Assembly (NCBI GenBank): GCA_027592275.1
Contig: JAQCKF010000023.1
Coordinates: 1-49,248, forward strand
Length of the DNA stretch: 49,248 nt
DNA from: Pseudomonadota bacterium
Lineage (GTDB): Bacteria; Pseudomonadota; Gammaproteobacteria; Pseudomonadales; Pseudohongiellaceae
Direction: 5' to 3'
Every line of letters starts with the position of its first letter. Positions within the stretch are counted from its first letter, which is position 1. The notes below the pieces were generated by a model. The model was not told the origin of the DNA and searched no databases. It saw only the letters and a list, made by a program, of their open reading frames with translations. The position numbers and the translations under genes were made by a program. Positions 33,926 through 42,435 of the stretch are shown piece after piece.

Positions 33926-34690
33926 ATGAATAAGAAAAATAATCGAAGCGGCAGTGGAAACAATAGGAAGAGCGATCTGCTAGAGGAAAGCCTCATCAAT
34001 CCTTCTCGGCGCAACCTATTAAAGGGTGTGGGTCTCGTCGGCGCGGCTGCGGTGAGTACAATCGCAACTTCCCATGTAATCGCTGCCGATTCGGCAAACA
34101 TGAACAGCAATTCAAATGCTATTGCCCCGCGCGAGGCGCTCGAAGCCTTGACCGCTGAGGAGGCGGAAACGCTTGCAGCGATCTGCGACTGTTTGATTCC
34201 CTCTGACGAACATGGCCCGGGTGCGCGAGAGGCACGAGCGGTTCACTACATCGATAAATCTTTGGCGAGTCATAACAGCGGGGCGCGATACAATTACAGC
34301 GTTGGCCTAAATGCTATCAATGAATTCGCGCGTAAGACACGTGGCAAAAGTTTTACTGAGTTGCTACTCGATCAACAAAATTCGATTCTTCTGGCTGTAC
34401 AGACCAACAAAGTTTCGGGGTTTATTCCTAACGGCAGCGGTTTCTTCAATATGCTTCGCAGCCATACTATCGATGGTACTTTTTGTGATCCTTATTATGG
34501 AGGTAATCAGGATTTCGTCGGCTGGGATATGTTGCGTTATCCAGGTATTCGCCTTGGCGCGAGTGAGGCGGATGTATCTGCGGGAGCAAGCCTGCCGCCT
34601 AACCATCAATCGGCCTATGACCACAGCACCTATACCAAATTAGCCGACAATTCCCTAACGGACACCGAGGGAGGAAACGGTTATGCCTAA
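33926..34690 (+). CDS. Gluconate 2-dehydrogenase subunit 3-like protein (Tat substrate)
   Basis: 254 residues with a long N-terminal region and a twin-arginine motif (SRRNLLKGVG followed by a weakly hydrophobic stretch). The mature part contains LEALTAEEAETLAAICDCLIPSDEHGPGAREARAVHYID, typical of the gluconate 2-dehydrogenase gamma (subunit 3) family. This subunit is thought to carry the associated GMC flavoprotein out through the Tat system. Its stop overlaps the GMC gene start by eight bases. Confidence 0.85.
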   Translation: MNKKNNRSGSGNNRKSDLLEESLINPSRRNLLKGVGLVGAAAVSTIATSHVIAADSANMNSNSNAIAPREALEALTAEEAETLAAICDCLIPSDEHGPGAREARAVHYIDKSLASHNSGARYNYSVGLNAINEFARKTRGKSFTELLLDQQNSILLAVQTNKVSGFIPNGSGFFNMLRSHTIDGTFCDPYYGGNQDFVGWDMLRYPGIRLGASEADVSAGASLPPNHQSAYDHSTYTKLADNSLTDTEGGNGYA

Positions 34691-36386
34691 GCGACTAGCT
34701 AAGACAGATGTTGTAATCGTAGGCATGGGAGCTGCCGGCGGCGTTGCCGCTCTACCCCTGACCAATGCCGGACTGAAAGTAATAGGCCTCGAGGCGGGAG
34801 GCTGGTTAAGCCCTCGTGACTTCGCGCCAGATGAGCTACGTAATGAATCGCGCAATTGGCCGCAGTCTGTGCAGAAGGCGGCGAGTGAGGCACCGACGGT
34901 TCGTGCTACTGCTAGCGATACTGCCATCCAGGGCGGCCATCCGATGATGAATGCAGTAGGCGGCACAACCATGCACTACTGGGCGCAAAGTTGGCGCTTG
35001 AATCCTTGGGACTTCAAGGTAGTTAGCGAGACCAAGAAACGCTACGGGGAAAGCCGAATACCTGAAGACACTACCGTCGAAGACTGGCCCTTCGGCTATG
35101 AAGAACTAGAGCCTTACTACGACAAGATCGAATACACAGTCGGCATTTCCGGGCAGGCAGGAAACGTGCAGGGCAAGAAGAACACCGCCGGAAATATTTT
35201 TGAGGGGGAGCGTAAGCGCGAGTATCCGATGAAGCCGCTGCGTAGTTCGCCTTTTACAGATCTAATGGGTAACGCTGCTGAAAGTCTGGGATGGAATCCA
35301 TTTCAAGGTCCGGCGGCAATCACCACAGAACTCTTCGATGGTCGCCCACCTTGCCAGTATCACGGTTTCTGTAACAAGGGTGGTTGCCATGTGAAGGCAA
35401 AGAGCTCCACCGCGTTCACTGTTATTCCCAAAGCAGTGGACACGGGAAACCTCGAGGTTGTGACCTTCGCCCGCGTTACGCGGATTGTTACAGATGATAG
35501 TGGTCGTGTAACCGGAGTCGACTACATCAAAGGAAGCGAAACATTCTTTCAGCCAGCGGATGTTGTGTTGCTCGCCAGCTATGCCTACGAAAACGTGCGA
35601 CTGTTGCAACTCTCCACGTCTCGAGCGTTCCCGAACGGTCTTGCCAACAATGCAGGGCAGGTGGGGAAACACTATATGACTCATCATCAGGGCGCCCCGG
35701 TCACGGCACTCTTCGATAGAGACCTACACAATTGGTATGGCCTCCCGGCTCAGGGCGTTGCGATCGATGAATGGGCAGATGACAATTTTGACCACAGCGA
35801 TTTAGATTTCATTGGTGGTGCGAACCTGTGGGTACACACCGATAGGAAACCGATGAGCGCGGCGAAGATGTCTACCTTCGATGAGACAAGGAATTGGGGT
35901 TCTGACTGGAAGGCATTTATCATGAAGAATGCGGACAGAACGAACTCTTCTTATATTCAGAAGACGACACTTCCCTACGAGGGTAATTACTTGGACCTCG
36001 ACCCAGTTGTGAAGGATCCGCTGGGCTTCCCCGTAACTCGCATCACTGCTCGCTATCGCGATAATGAAAAGCGCATAGCCGCCTTCTCTCAAGAAAAAAT
36101 GGAGCAGTGGTATCTAGAAGCTGGCGCCATAAAGATCGTGAAGTATGGATTGGGAAATGTAATGGGTGCGACCACGCATGCCTATGGCGGAACGCGGATG
36201 GGATTGAATAGCGAAACTAATGTAGTGGACGAGTGGGGCTTCGCACATGAGGTGCCTAACCTTGGTATTTTGGGTGCGTCGGTAATGGGTAGCAGCGGCT
36301 CGCGTAACCCGACCCTTACGGTGCAGGCGCTTTCCTGGAGAACGGCAGAATATTTAGCGAATAACTGGCGCTCTATCGCTGGCTAA
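34683..36386 (+). CDS. GMC-family FAD oxidoreductase (gluconate/polyol dehydrogenase large subunit-like)
   Basis: 567 residues. The FAD-binding Rossmann motif is VVIVGMGAAGGVAALPL near the start, followed by GLEAGGW; the GMC signature region is GGTTMHYWAQSWRLNPWDF, and the C-terminal domain has GGTRMG and NPTLTVQALSWRTAEYL. It has no signal of its own and is probably exported with the upstream subunit. Likely oxidises a sugar acid or other alcohol in the periplasm and hands electrons to a cytochrome not encoded here. GAGG precedes the ATG. Confidence 0.85.
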   Translation: MPKRLAKTDVVIVGMGAAGGVAALPLTNAGLKVIGLEAGGWLSPRDFAPDELRNESRNWPQSVQKAASEAPTVRATASDTAIQGGHPMMNAVGGTTMHYWAQSWRLNPWDFKVVSETKKRYGESRIPEDTTVEDWPFGYEELEPYYDKIEYTVGISGQAGNVQGKKNTAGNIFEGERKREYPMKPLRSSPFTDLMGNAAESLGWNPFQGPAAITTELFDGRPPCQYHGFCNKGGCHVKAKSSTAFTVIPKAVDTGNLEVVTFARVTRIVTDDSGRVTGVDYIKGSETFFQPADVVLLASYAYENVRLLQLSTSRAFPNGLANNAGQVGKHYMTHHQGAPVTALFDRDLHNWYGLPAQGVAIDEWADDNFDHSDLDFIGGANLWVHTDRKPMSAAKMSTFDETRNWGSDWKAFIMKNADRTNSSYIQKTTLPYEGNYLDLDPVVKDPLGFPVTRITARYRDNEKRIAAFSQEKMEQWYLEAGAIKIVKYGLGNVMGATTHAYGGTRMGLNSETNVVDEWGFAHEVPNLGILGASVMGSSGSRNPTLTVQALSWRTAEYLANNWRSIAG

Positions 36387-36439
36387 GTAAAGTCTTGGTC
36401 AAAGTAAACTCAATTCTTTGCAAGCGAATTAGATAATCT

Positions 36440-37591
36440 ATGGTTGATAATAGTCAAAAAATAGCCGTGCTCGACGTATTCAGGTTCGTCGGCGCGGTAA
36501 TTGTAGTTTTTGTGCATTACGAATTAATCTTTGGGAAATTCATCGTCTGGGGTGCGCTAGGCACGACAGCTCTGTCGTGGTTTTTCATGGTCAGTGGCTT
36601 CGTACTCTCTTATGTCTATCCGTCACTGCAAGGCTGGGCTGCGACCAAGCAGTTCTACAAATTTAGAATCATTCGCATCTACCCGGCCTATGCTTTTGCA
36701 ATTTTTGTTTCTTCGACGTTTGTCTGGTTGAGTTATTTGTCTGTAGGCGAAGCCTTTTTTATCGAGGCGCATAGGCCTTTTCAAATTACCTATGACCTTC
36801 CCGAGGTAAAAGACACCAGCTTCTTTTTGATTGCCACTATAAGACACTATGTGTTTACTCAATCCATAAGTAGCATTGAGACGCTGAAATTATTATTCAA
36901 TGGGCCGTTGTGGTCGTTAGTGCTGGAGGCATACTTTTATCTTTGCTTTCCGTTATTCTTGATTCTTCTGAGAAACGTAAACAGCTATAAGCGCGTGTTC
37001 GCAGTGTTCATTGCCGGCTACGCTATGCAATTTGGTTTGATAGCGTATTTCCTACCGGAAGCCGAATACTATGATCTCGCTACGCTTAATGTGCCGGTCT
37101 ATACCAATCCAATAATTCGCTTCGTGGAATTTGTTTTTGGTATGTTGATCTACAAAATATTTGTTTTAAATGGTATCGACAAAGACAAGGGAAAAATAAA
37201 CCTCCTGCCTTTGCTTATATCGATTCTAGTGTATTTGGTGGTGATTTGGTTCGGCGAGAACTACGTACCTTACCAGTACAGCTCCTTCTTCGTAGCGATT
37301 CCTGCAGTAGCGGCCTTGGTTTACTGCATGTTGAATCTACAATGGTATCCAACAGGCGCGACGTTAAAGTTTTGTGAATTATTGGGCGGCCTTAGTTATG
37401 TTATTTACTGTTTGCACTGGCCCTATATGGAGATGGTGCAATACTTTAACTTGTTGCCAGAATCATGGCCTTACCAACTCCATCTGGCTGTGTTGGCTAG
37501 CATACTCATTGGTCTTTCTTATTTAGTTTATCATTTCTTGGAGTTTCCGCTCAGGCGCAAAATGTACAAGTTGTTGATTAAGAAGCAATGA
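36440..37591 (+). CDS. Acyltransferase 3 (OafA/YrhL-type) membrane protein
   Basis: 383 residues with about ten membrane helices. It opens with IAVLDVFRFVGAVIVVFVHYELIF, the usual first helix with Arg and His of acyltransferase 3 enzymes, and contains WFFMVSGFVLSY, YKFRIIRIYPAY, LWSLVLEAYFYLCFP and a C-terminal SYVIYCLHWP. Such enzymes O-acetylate surface or secreted polysaccharides. The base composition is richer in AT than the neighbours, and it lies before a decayed CapK-like gene, which suggests a remnant of a polysaccharide locus. Confidence 0.85.
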   Translation: MVDNSQKIAVLDVFRFVGAVIVVFVHYELIFGKFIVWGALGTTALSWFFMVSGFVLSYVYPSLQGWAATKQFYKFRIIRIYPAYAFAIFVSSTFVWLSYLSVGEAFFIEAHRPFQITYDLPEVKDTSFFLIATIRHYVFTQSISSIETLKLLFNGPLWSLVLEAYFYLCFPLFLILLRNVNSYKRVFAVFIAGYAMQFGLIAYFLPEAEYYDLATLNVPVYTNPIIRFVEFVFGMLIYKIFVLNGIDKDKGKINLLPLLISILVYLVVIWFGENYVPYQYSSFFVAIPAVAALVYCMLNLQWYPTGATLKFCELLGGLSYVIYCLHWPYMEMVQYFNLLPESWPYQLHLAVLASILIGLSYLVYHFLEFPLRRKMYKLLIKKQ

Positions 37592-37690
37592 GTAAGTTGC
37601 ACTTGTAAGAACGAAGCGCTGAGCAAAATTGTCCATGAATCCAAGGCGTGAATCCAGCCCAAAGCCTTGCTACCGAATGGTCAGGGCTAG

Positions 37691-38489
37691 GCGCTCTATG
37701 GATTACTTAAGCAACCAGATGAGTCGCAGTGGTGGAACGCCGACAAAATGGCAGCGGCGCAGTTACAGCAACTCAAGAGACTAATTACCTATTCAGCTTC
37801 CCATTCCCCGTTTTATCGCCAGCATCAACTGGTATCGACCTTACATATCTAAGCTTTGAGTCACTCTCCGATTTGCCCCTGCTGACACGTGCTCAGCTGC
37901 AGGAAAAGAATGAGGCGATCGATGGCGACCTATTGCCCGAAGCTCGAGGTGCCGTGACCGAATCGATGACATCTGGTTCGACTGGTTATCTAATGAAATT
38001 TCGCACGACAGCGTTAACTTCTACCTTCTGGAATGCGCTCAACATGCGCGAATAGCTGTGGCATGGTCGTGAGTTCGAGCAGGCCTGTGCCTCCATACGT
38101 TGGCATTCGAATGCAATCGGCTTGCCGCTGGACGGTGTGGAGTTCGAGAATTGGGGATTGCCCGCGTCTCAATTTTACGAGACGAGGCGCGGTTGCTTTC
38201 TAAACAATAACGTCGATGTTGCTGCGCAGACTACGTGGTTACAAAAACTTCAACCAAGCTACATGCGCCACTTAGGCAATTTCAGATTGTGCAACACACT
38301 CTGGATGGCATTGATTTGAAGATAGTAGTGGATGAGAAATTAACGCAGGAGCAGGAAGTGAGAATCAAGGAAGTTCTGGGGGAGAGTCCAGGCCATCCCT
38401 TTGCGCTGAAACTAAGTTACCATGCGGCGCTTCCGCGCAGCGCTGGTGGTAAGTTTGAAGACTTCGTTTCAATGTTGTCTAGTAAATGA
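37691..38489 (+). pseudogene. Decayed CapK/PaaK-type adenylate-forming ligase
   Basis: Pieces in different frames match one protein of the phenylacetate-CoA ligase/CapK group. Frame a (about 37691-37840) reads SQWWNADKMAAAQLQQLKRL and SHSPFYRQH. Frame b continues IDLTYLSFESLSDLPLLTRAQL and SMTSGSTG, meets an in-frame TAG at 38053, and goes on with LWHGREF to LQPSYM. Frame c gives the C-terminal end, LDGIDLKIVVDE and SAGGKFEDFV. The central part expected between LQPSYM and the C-terminal end is missing. At least one frameshift, one nonsense codon and one internal deletion make this a true pseudogene. Confidence 0.75.
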
Positions 38490-38651
38490 TCAGGTAACGA
38501 ACAAGAATAGTTTTCCCGATCAGCCATCCTCGGAAAAATCAGCTTTTGGCGAGACAATGCTCATATCTGGGTGTGTTTCTGGGGTGCTTTTAGTGCCCCT
38601 AGACCGGCTGCCCTTTTATGGTCCCAGCCTAGACGATTCGGCGCGTTTGGC

Positions 38652-38681
38652 TTGACACACTCTAACCCAAGTGGTTATATC
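38652..38681 (+). promoter_or_regulatory. Candidate sigma-70 promoter
   Basis: TTGACA (38652-38657) and TATATC (38676-38681) with an 18-bp spacer lie about 50 bp before the start at 38729. The -35 is a consensus match, and the -10 matches at four of six positions. Confidence 0.5.
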
Positions 38682-38728
38682 GTGGCTCCTTTGGGAGAGA
38701 ATTTCTAATAAAACAAAAAGGTAGAATT

Positions 38729-39619
38729 ATGAAAATTCAATGGCTGCTTTTAGCGATCGCAGTGCTCGTAGTAGGTTGCTCACCTGCCGATACAACTGAT
38801 ACTCAATCAACTCAAGTTGCTCAGGCTGCAGAAACCCCAATGAGCGATATTCCTCGTACTCCAAACGGCAAGCCCGATTTCAATGGAATCTGGCAGGTGC
38901 TGATGAATGCCAATGACAATCTAGAGCCAGCGCCGCCAAGAGCTGCTCATCAGCTTGTTCCGGGCGACTTCGTGCCGGTGCCTGCGCCTAGCATTGTTGC
39001 GATGGGCGCGGTTGGTGCGGTTCCAGCTAGCTTCGGCGTAGTTGAGGGCGGCGCAATCCCTTATAAGCCTGAAGCATTAGCGCGACGCGACGAGAATGCG
39101 GCAAATTGGCAGTCAATGGATCCTGAGGTCAAGTGCTATATGCCTGGTGTTCCCAGAGCCAATTATATGCCTCATCCATTCCAGATATTTCAGAGCGAGA
39201 GCGCTTTCTTCATAGCCTACTCATTTGCTGGCGCGGTACGTAACGTATTCCTTGAGGATCCGGGTCCTGCACCGCTTGATTCCTGGATGGGTCAATCTTT
39301 TGGATACTGGGATGGCGATACGTGGGTAGTCGAAGTAACTGGTCAAGATGACCGTACTTGGTTCGACAGAGCGGGTAACTACCACACCTACATGCTGAAG
39401 GTTACCGAACGCTATACCCTGGTTAGCGAGAACGTTATCGAGTACACGGCTACTATGGAAGATCCTGATCTCTTTGAAGAGGCCTGGACTATCAAGATGC
39501 CTATCTATCGTCGCCTAGAAGAAGGCTACGAACTGCCACAATTTAAGTGTGTCGAATTTGTAGAAGAGATGATGTACGGCCGATATCGTAAGGGTAGAGA
39601 AGCTGAATTAGGCTTCTAG
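38729..39619 (+). CDS. Secreted lipoprotein of unknown function, paired with DUF6152
   Basis: 296 residues with a lipobox (LVVGCS). After a Thr/Gln-rich linker comes IPRTPNGKPDFNGIWQ, an opening shared by a group of secreted proteins of unknown function, and later HPFQIFQSESAFFIAYSF, MGQSFGYWDGDTWVVEVTG, DRTWFDRAGNYHT and YRRLEEGYELPQFKC. It resembles the protein at 12265-12996. It is followed 190 bp later by a DUF6152 gene, repeating the pairing seen at 12-13.5 kb in the opposite gene order. An AAAGG ribosome site is present. Confidence 0.65.
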   Translation: MKIQWLLLAIAVLVVGCSPADTTDTQSTQVAQAAETPMSDIPRTPNGKPDFNGIWQVLMNANDNLEPAPPRAAHQLVPGDFVPVPAPSIVAMGAVGAVPASFGVVEGGAIPYKPEALARRDENAANWQSMDPEVKCYMPGVPRANYMPHPFQIFQSESAFFIAYSFAGAVRNVFLEDPGPAPLDSWMGQSFGYWDGDTWVVEVTGQDDRTWFDRAGNYHTYMLKVTERYTLVSENVIEYTATMEDPDLFEEAWTIKMPIYRRLEEGYELPQFKCVEFVEEMMYGRYRKGREAELGF

Positions 39620-39809
39620 GGTCGATTTCGAACAAAAAAAGGCTCGTTTTGGCGTATTCCGCTTGGAAATACCTAGGGCTCTTGGTTAAAATGTGGTCGC
39701 TATTGACCGCTTAATTGAAATTTTGATGTATTGAGCGCGGAATGAGCCAGTTTTAGAGGGTTCAGTCCAACAAGCTCGGACATTTCAAGTTATAAATGGG
39801 GTAAATTGT

Positions 39810-40268
39810 ATGAAAATTAAATTACTAGCATTAGCAGCAGTTACAGCGCTCGGATTTGTTGCAATCAATCAGCCTGCAGCGATTGCTCACCATGCTTTCT
39901 CAGCAGAATTCGACGCGAACCTTCCAGTTCGTCTTGGCGGCCCAATTACTCGTGTTGAGTGGATTAACCCGCACACTTGGATTCACCTCGAAAACAACGA
40001 TCCTGAAACAACGCGCGATCCGGGTCCTTGGATGGTTGAAGGTGGTACGCCCAATACGTTATTGCGTCGTGGCATCAACCGTAATTCACTAACTTTGGGT
40101 GAAGATATTGTTGTTACTGGTTACCAGTCTAAAGATAGACTGTGCGAGCCTACTTGCCGCGCGAATGGCCGTGACATCACTTTCCCTGATGGCCGTAAAT
40201 TGTTCATGGGTTCATCCGGTACAGGTGCGCCACGTGACGGCACTGATGCTACAGAGCCAGGTCAATAG
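39810..40268 (+). CDS. DUF6152 family secreted protein (second copy)
   Basis: 152 residues with a signal peptide ending AIAHHAF. The family segment HHAFSAEFDANLPVRLGGPITRVEWINPHTWIHL is clear: HH directly after the signal and N-P-H about 27 residues on. Two cysteines (LCEPTC) lie near the end, where the other copy has adjacent Cys. The function is unknown. A strong terminator follows. A weak promoter (TTGACC at 39703, TGTATT at 39727) suggests it may also be transcribed on its own. Confidence 0.75.
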   Translation: MKIKLLALAAVTALGFVAINQPAAIAHHAFSAEFDANLPVRLGGPITRVEWINPHTWIHLENNDPETTRDPGPWMVEGGTPNTLLRRGINRNSLTLGEDIVVTGYQSKDRLCEPTCRANGRDITFPDGRKLFMGSSGTGAPRDGTDATEPGQ

Positions 40269-40292
40269 TTAGCAACAGCTAACGAAAGAATT

Positions 40293-40325
40293 AAAAAAGC
40301 CCGCTCCTAGCGGGCTTTTTTTTGC
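40293..40325 (+). terminator. Rho-independent terminator after DUF6152 gene
   Basis: A 13-bp stem (40293-40305 with 40309-40321, core AAGCCCGCT) with a three-base loop runs into a stretch of T. The A-run at the other foot lets it work on both strands. Confidence 0.9.
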
Positions 40326-40377
40326 CTAAAATTCTTATTCAGCGACTTCATACAGTCTCATTTGAATCGCCTTTAGG

Positions 40378-40944
40378 TTAGTCAATTACCGTCCCTAGTT
40401 CTCGCTCAAAGCTGCCTCCATCACGGAACACGGTGGAGTTCACATAGAAGCCAGAAGAGTAGAGATTTATGGTGATGGTGCTAGAGCCACGGTTTTCCCA
40501 GAACCAACCATGAATGCCTGTAAAGGGCGCATGAAAAGTACCCATGCGACTTTCACCTGTACCTTGCTCGAAGCTCTCCGCATATTCCTCGCCTAAGCCA
40601 GCAGGCTCAGCGTGCATGTCGTAGTAAAGCTCACCATCGGCTACCCAGCTGAATAGCATCGATGAGTCCATATCCAGCAAATACTTATACTCAACTGATT
40701 CGAAAGGTCCGAGGATGAATTCCACTGAGTCGGTTTTATGTACTTCGAGCTGTTCCTCAAAAGGGTTTTCTTCGAGGCCTAGTACATTTAGGCCAAACAG
40801 CTCGCCAGTGCCTAGTGGGTCCGAACCAAACTCGGCAGGGAGGATAAAGCTGAACAGTACGATTAGCGCAACGACAAAAGATATGGCGGACGCTATAAGA
40901 ATATTTTTCGAAGAGGGCGGCGAATTGCTATCTATCTCGGCCAC
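40378..40944 (-). CDS. Single-pass membrane protein of unknown function, HupE-linked
   Basis: 188 residues from a GTG at 40944 with GGAG before it. One N-terminal membrane helix (NILIASAISFVVALIVLFSFIL) is followed by a periplasmic domain rich in Phe, Gly and Glu (FESVEYKYLLDMDSSMLFSW, GIHGWFWENRGSSTITINLY). The last part resembles transmembrane-anchored proteins that wrap a signal-peptide-like domain around an emp24/GOLD-like beta fold, but this is only an impression. It is the third gene of a minus-strand set after a cytochrome c'-like protein and a HupE/UreJ-like protein, and probably works with them. Confidence 0.6.
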   Translation of the reverse strand: MAEIDSNSPPSSKNILIASAISFVVALIVLFSFILPAEFGSDPLGTGELFGLNVLGLEENPFEEQLEVHKTDSVEFILGPFESVEYKYLLDMDSSMLFSWVADGELYYDMHAEPAGLGEEYAESFEQGTGESRMGTFHAPFTGIHGWFWENRGSSTITINLYSSGFYVNSTVFRDGGSFERELGTVID

Positions 40945-40989
40945 GATGGGTCTCCACTATTTTTGGAATGAATTGATTAGTTAGTAAAC

Positions 40990-41706
40990 CTAGAAAGCAG
41001 GTTGGAACAAGTAGGCGCTAATCTGAAATCCTGCAAGCAGGAAGCCACCCGTCATCAGCGCGGCATTTGTCATAAAAGAATGCCGCAGGTAGCTGGAACT
41101 TGTTCTCCACACACTAAGTATGAGGAACACTGCCGACAGGGCTAAAATCTGTCCAATCTCAACGCCAATGTTAAAACTAATTATATTGGTAACCAGGCCA
41201 TTCTCGGAAAGATCGAATTCCTGCAGCTTGGTAGCAAGTCCTAGACCGTGAAAAAGTCCAAATACGAATACGGCTATCTTAGTATTCGGCTCGAAGCCGA
41301 AGACGCGTTTGAATCCGTCGATGTTCTCGAAGGCTTTATACACGACCGAAAGCCCGATTATGGCGTCGATGAAATAGGCGTTTACCTGCAAATTGGCCAG
41401 AACGCCTAGCAGCAATGTGATGCTGTGGCCTATGGCGAATAGGGTGACATATTGCACGACATGCTTGGGGCGATACAGGAAGAAGATGACACCCAACAGA
41501 AACAGCAGATGGTCATACCCGGTAACCATGTGCTTTGCGCCCAGGTAGATAAAGGGGCCAATAGCTGGGCCATCGATCGCCTCAACAAAACTAGCGTCGC
41601 CGCCCTCGATAGTGTGACCGAAGGCATTTAACGAGAAAACAGAGACACACAGCAGAAGTAACTTAATGCCACTAGTGATGACTCTGCTCATTGTTGAGGC
41701 GCTCAT
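40990..41706 (-). CDS. HupE/UreJ-like membrane protein
   Basis: 238 residues with a signal-like first helix, then about six membrane helices. KHMVTGYDHLLFLLGVIFFL, YVTLFAIGHSITLLLG and FVFGLFHGLGLATKL carry the conserved His and Asp residues of the HupE/UreJ_2 group. HupE and UreJ are linked to nickel supply for hydrogenase and urease, but this branch is widespread without those enzymes and its substrate is unknown. It starts six bases after the stop of the cytochrome c'-like gene. Confidence 0.8.
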   Translation of the reverse strand: MSASTMSRVITSGIKLLLLCVSVFSLNAFGHTIEGGDASFVEAIDGPAIGPFIYLGAKHMVTGYDHLLFLLGVIFFLYRPKHVVQYVTLFAIGHSITLLLGVLANLQVNAYFIDAIIGLSVVYKAFENIDGFKRVFGFEPNTKIAVFVFGLFHGLGLATKLQEFDLSENGLVTNIISFNIGVEIGQILALSAVFLILSVWRTSSSYLRHSFMTNAALMTGGFLLAGFQISAYLFQPAF

Positions 41707-41712
41707 CGAAAT

Positions 41713-42231
41713 CTAGTCTTCGGTTTCGTCGAAGCGATTGTTGATGTCAGGGTTATAGGCTTGATGGCAGGCAGTGCAGACGCTATACAGTTGCGCGCCG
41801 GCCTGAAAGAAGTCGTCTTCGTTCTGGGTCGCAGCTGCCTCCATTGCTAGGACGCCAGCCTCACTTAGGCCCTGCGCATAGATCAGCCAAGCGTCGTTGT
41901 CCTCTGCTCTGCCTGGCAGTGCGAGCATATTGCCAGCTTCCACTACTATCGCCGCTTGTGCGCGCACGTAGGCCCAGCCTTCATCGGTTGTGGGGTAAAG
42001 TTCTTCATAGCCTGACGCATCGAGAACCCAACCACCCGAATCCCAGAGGATATCCGAGGCGGGTTCCAATACTAGATTCATTAGTTGTATCACGTCCAGA
42101 CTAGTGTTGTAGGCCGGTCCGCCAGCTTGCGCTGTTGTCTGTGTTTCATCCGGTGCAGAGCAGGCAGCTAGAAATCCGCCTACCAGTAGAATTAGGGTGG
42201 TTTTGCTAAGTGTGCTCGCCAAAATTTGCAT
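41713..42231 (-). CDS. Cytochrome c'-like lipoprotein
   Basis: 172 residues with a lipobox (GFLAACS). The mature part is mainly helical and ends with YSVCTACHQAYNPDINNRF, a single heme c site placed near the C-terminus as in class II (c') four-helix cytochromes. It is probably membrane-anchored in the periplasm. It is the first gene of a set with a HupE/UreJ-like protein and an unknown membrane protein, suggesting that the heme protein serves or senses whatever the HupE-like protein handles. Confidence 0.8.
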   Translation of the reverse strand: MQILASTLSKTTLILLVGGFLAACSAPDETQTTAQAGGPAYNTSLDVIQLMNLVLEPASDILWDSGGWVLDASGYEELYPTTDEGWAYVRAQAAIVVEAGNMLALPGRAEDNDAWLIYAQGLSEAGVLAMEAAATQNEDDFFQAGAQLYSVCTACHQAYNPDINNRFDETED

Positions 42232-42435
42232 GTCTTAATCCTGCGCCGAAGCGCCTTGGTTAGCGGCTATCCCGACTCGCTTATAGGGTATCAGGATTCA
42301 ATATCGCCGGAATTAGCTGCTATGATGCTTATCACTGCAGCGGTGATTACGGTGCGCAAAGTTTGCACTAATTTGGGCTTTTATTCTACTTCACTCGCGA
42401 CGAAATTAACCCCTAACCCCTTGGATTACTGGGCT

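Noticed and set aside
42226..42435. Longer N-terminus of the sialidase-like protein
   Set aside because: Would overlap the divergent cytochrome c' start and bury the signal peptide; ATG 42436 gives a normal signal peptide.
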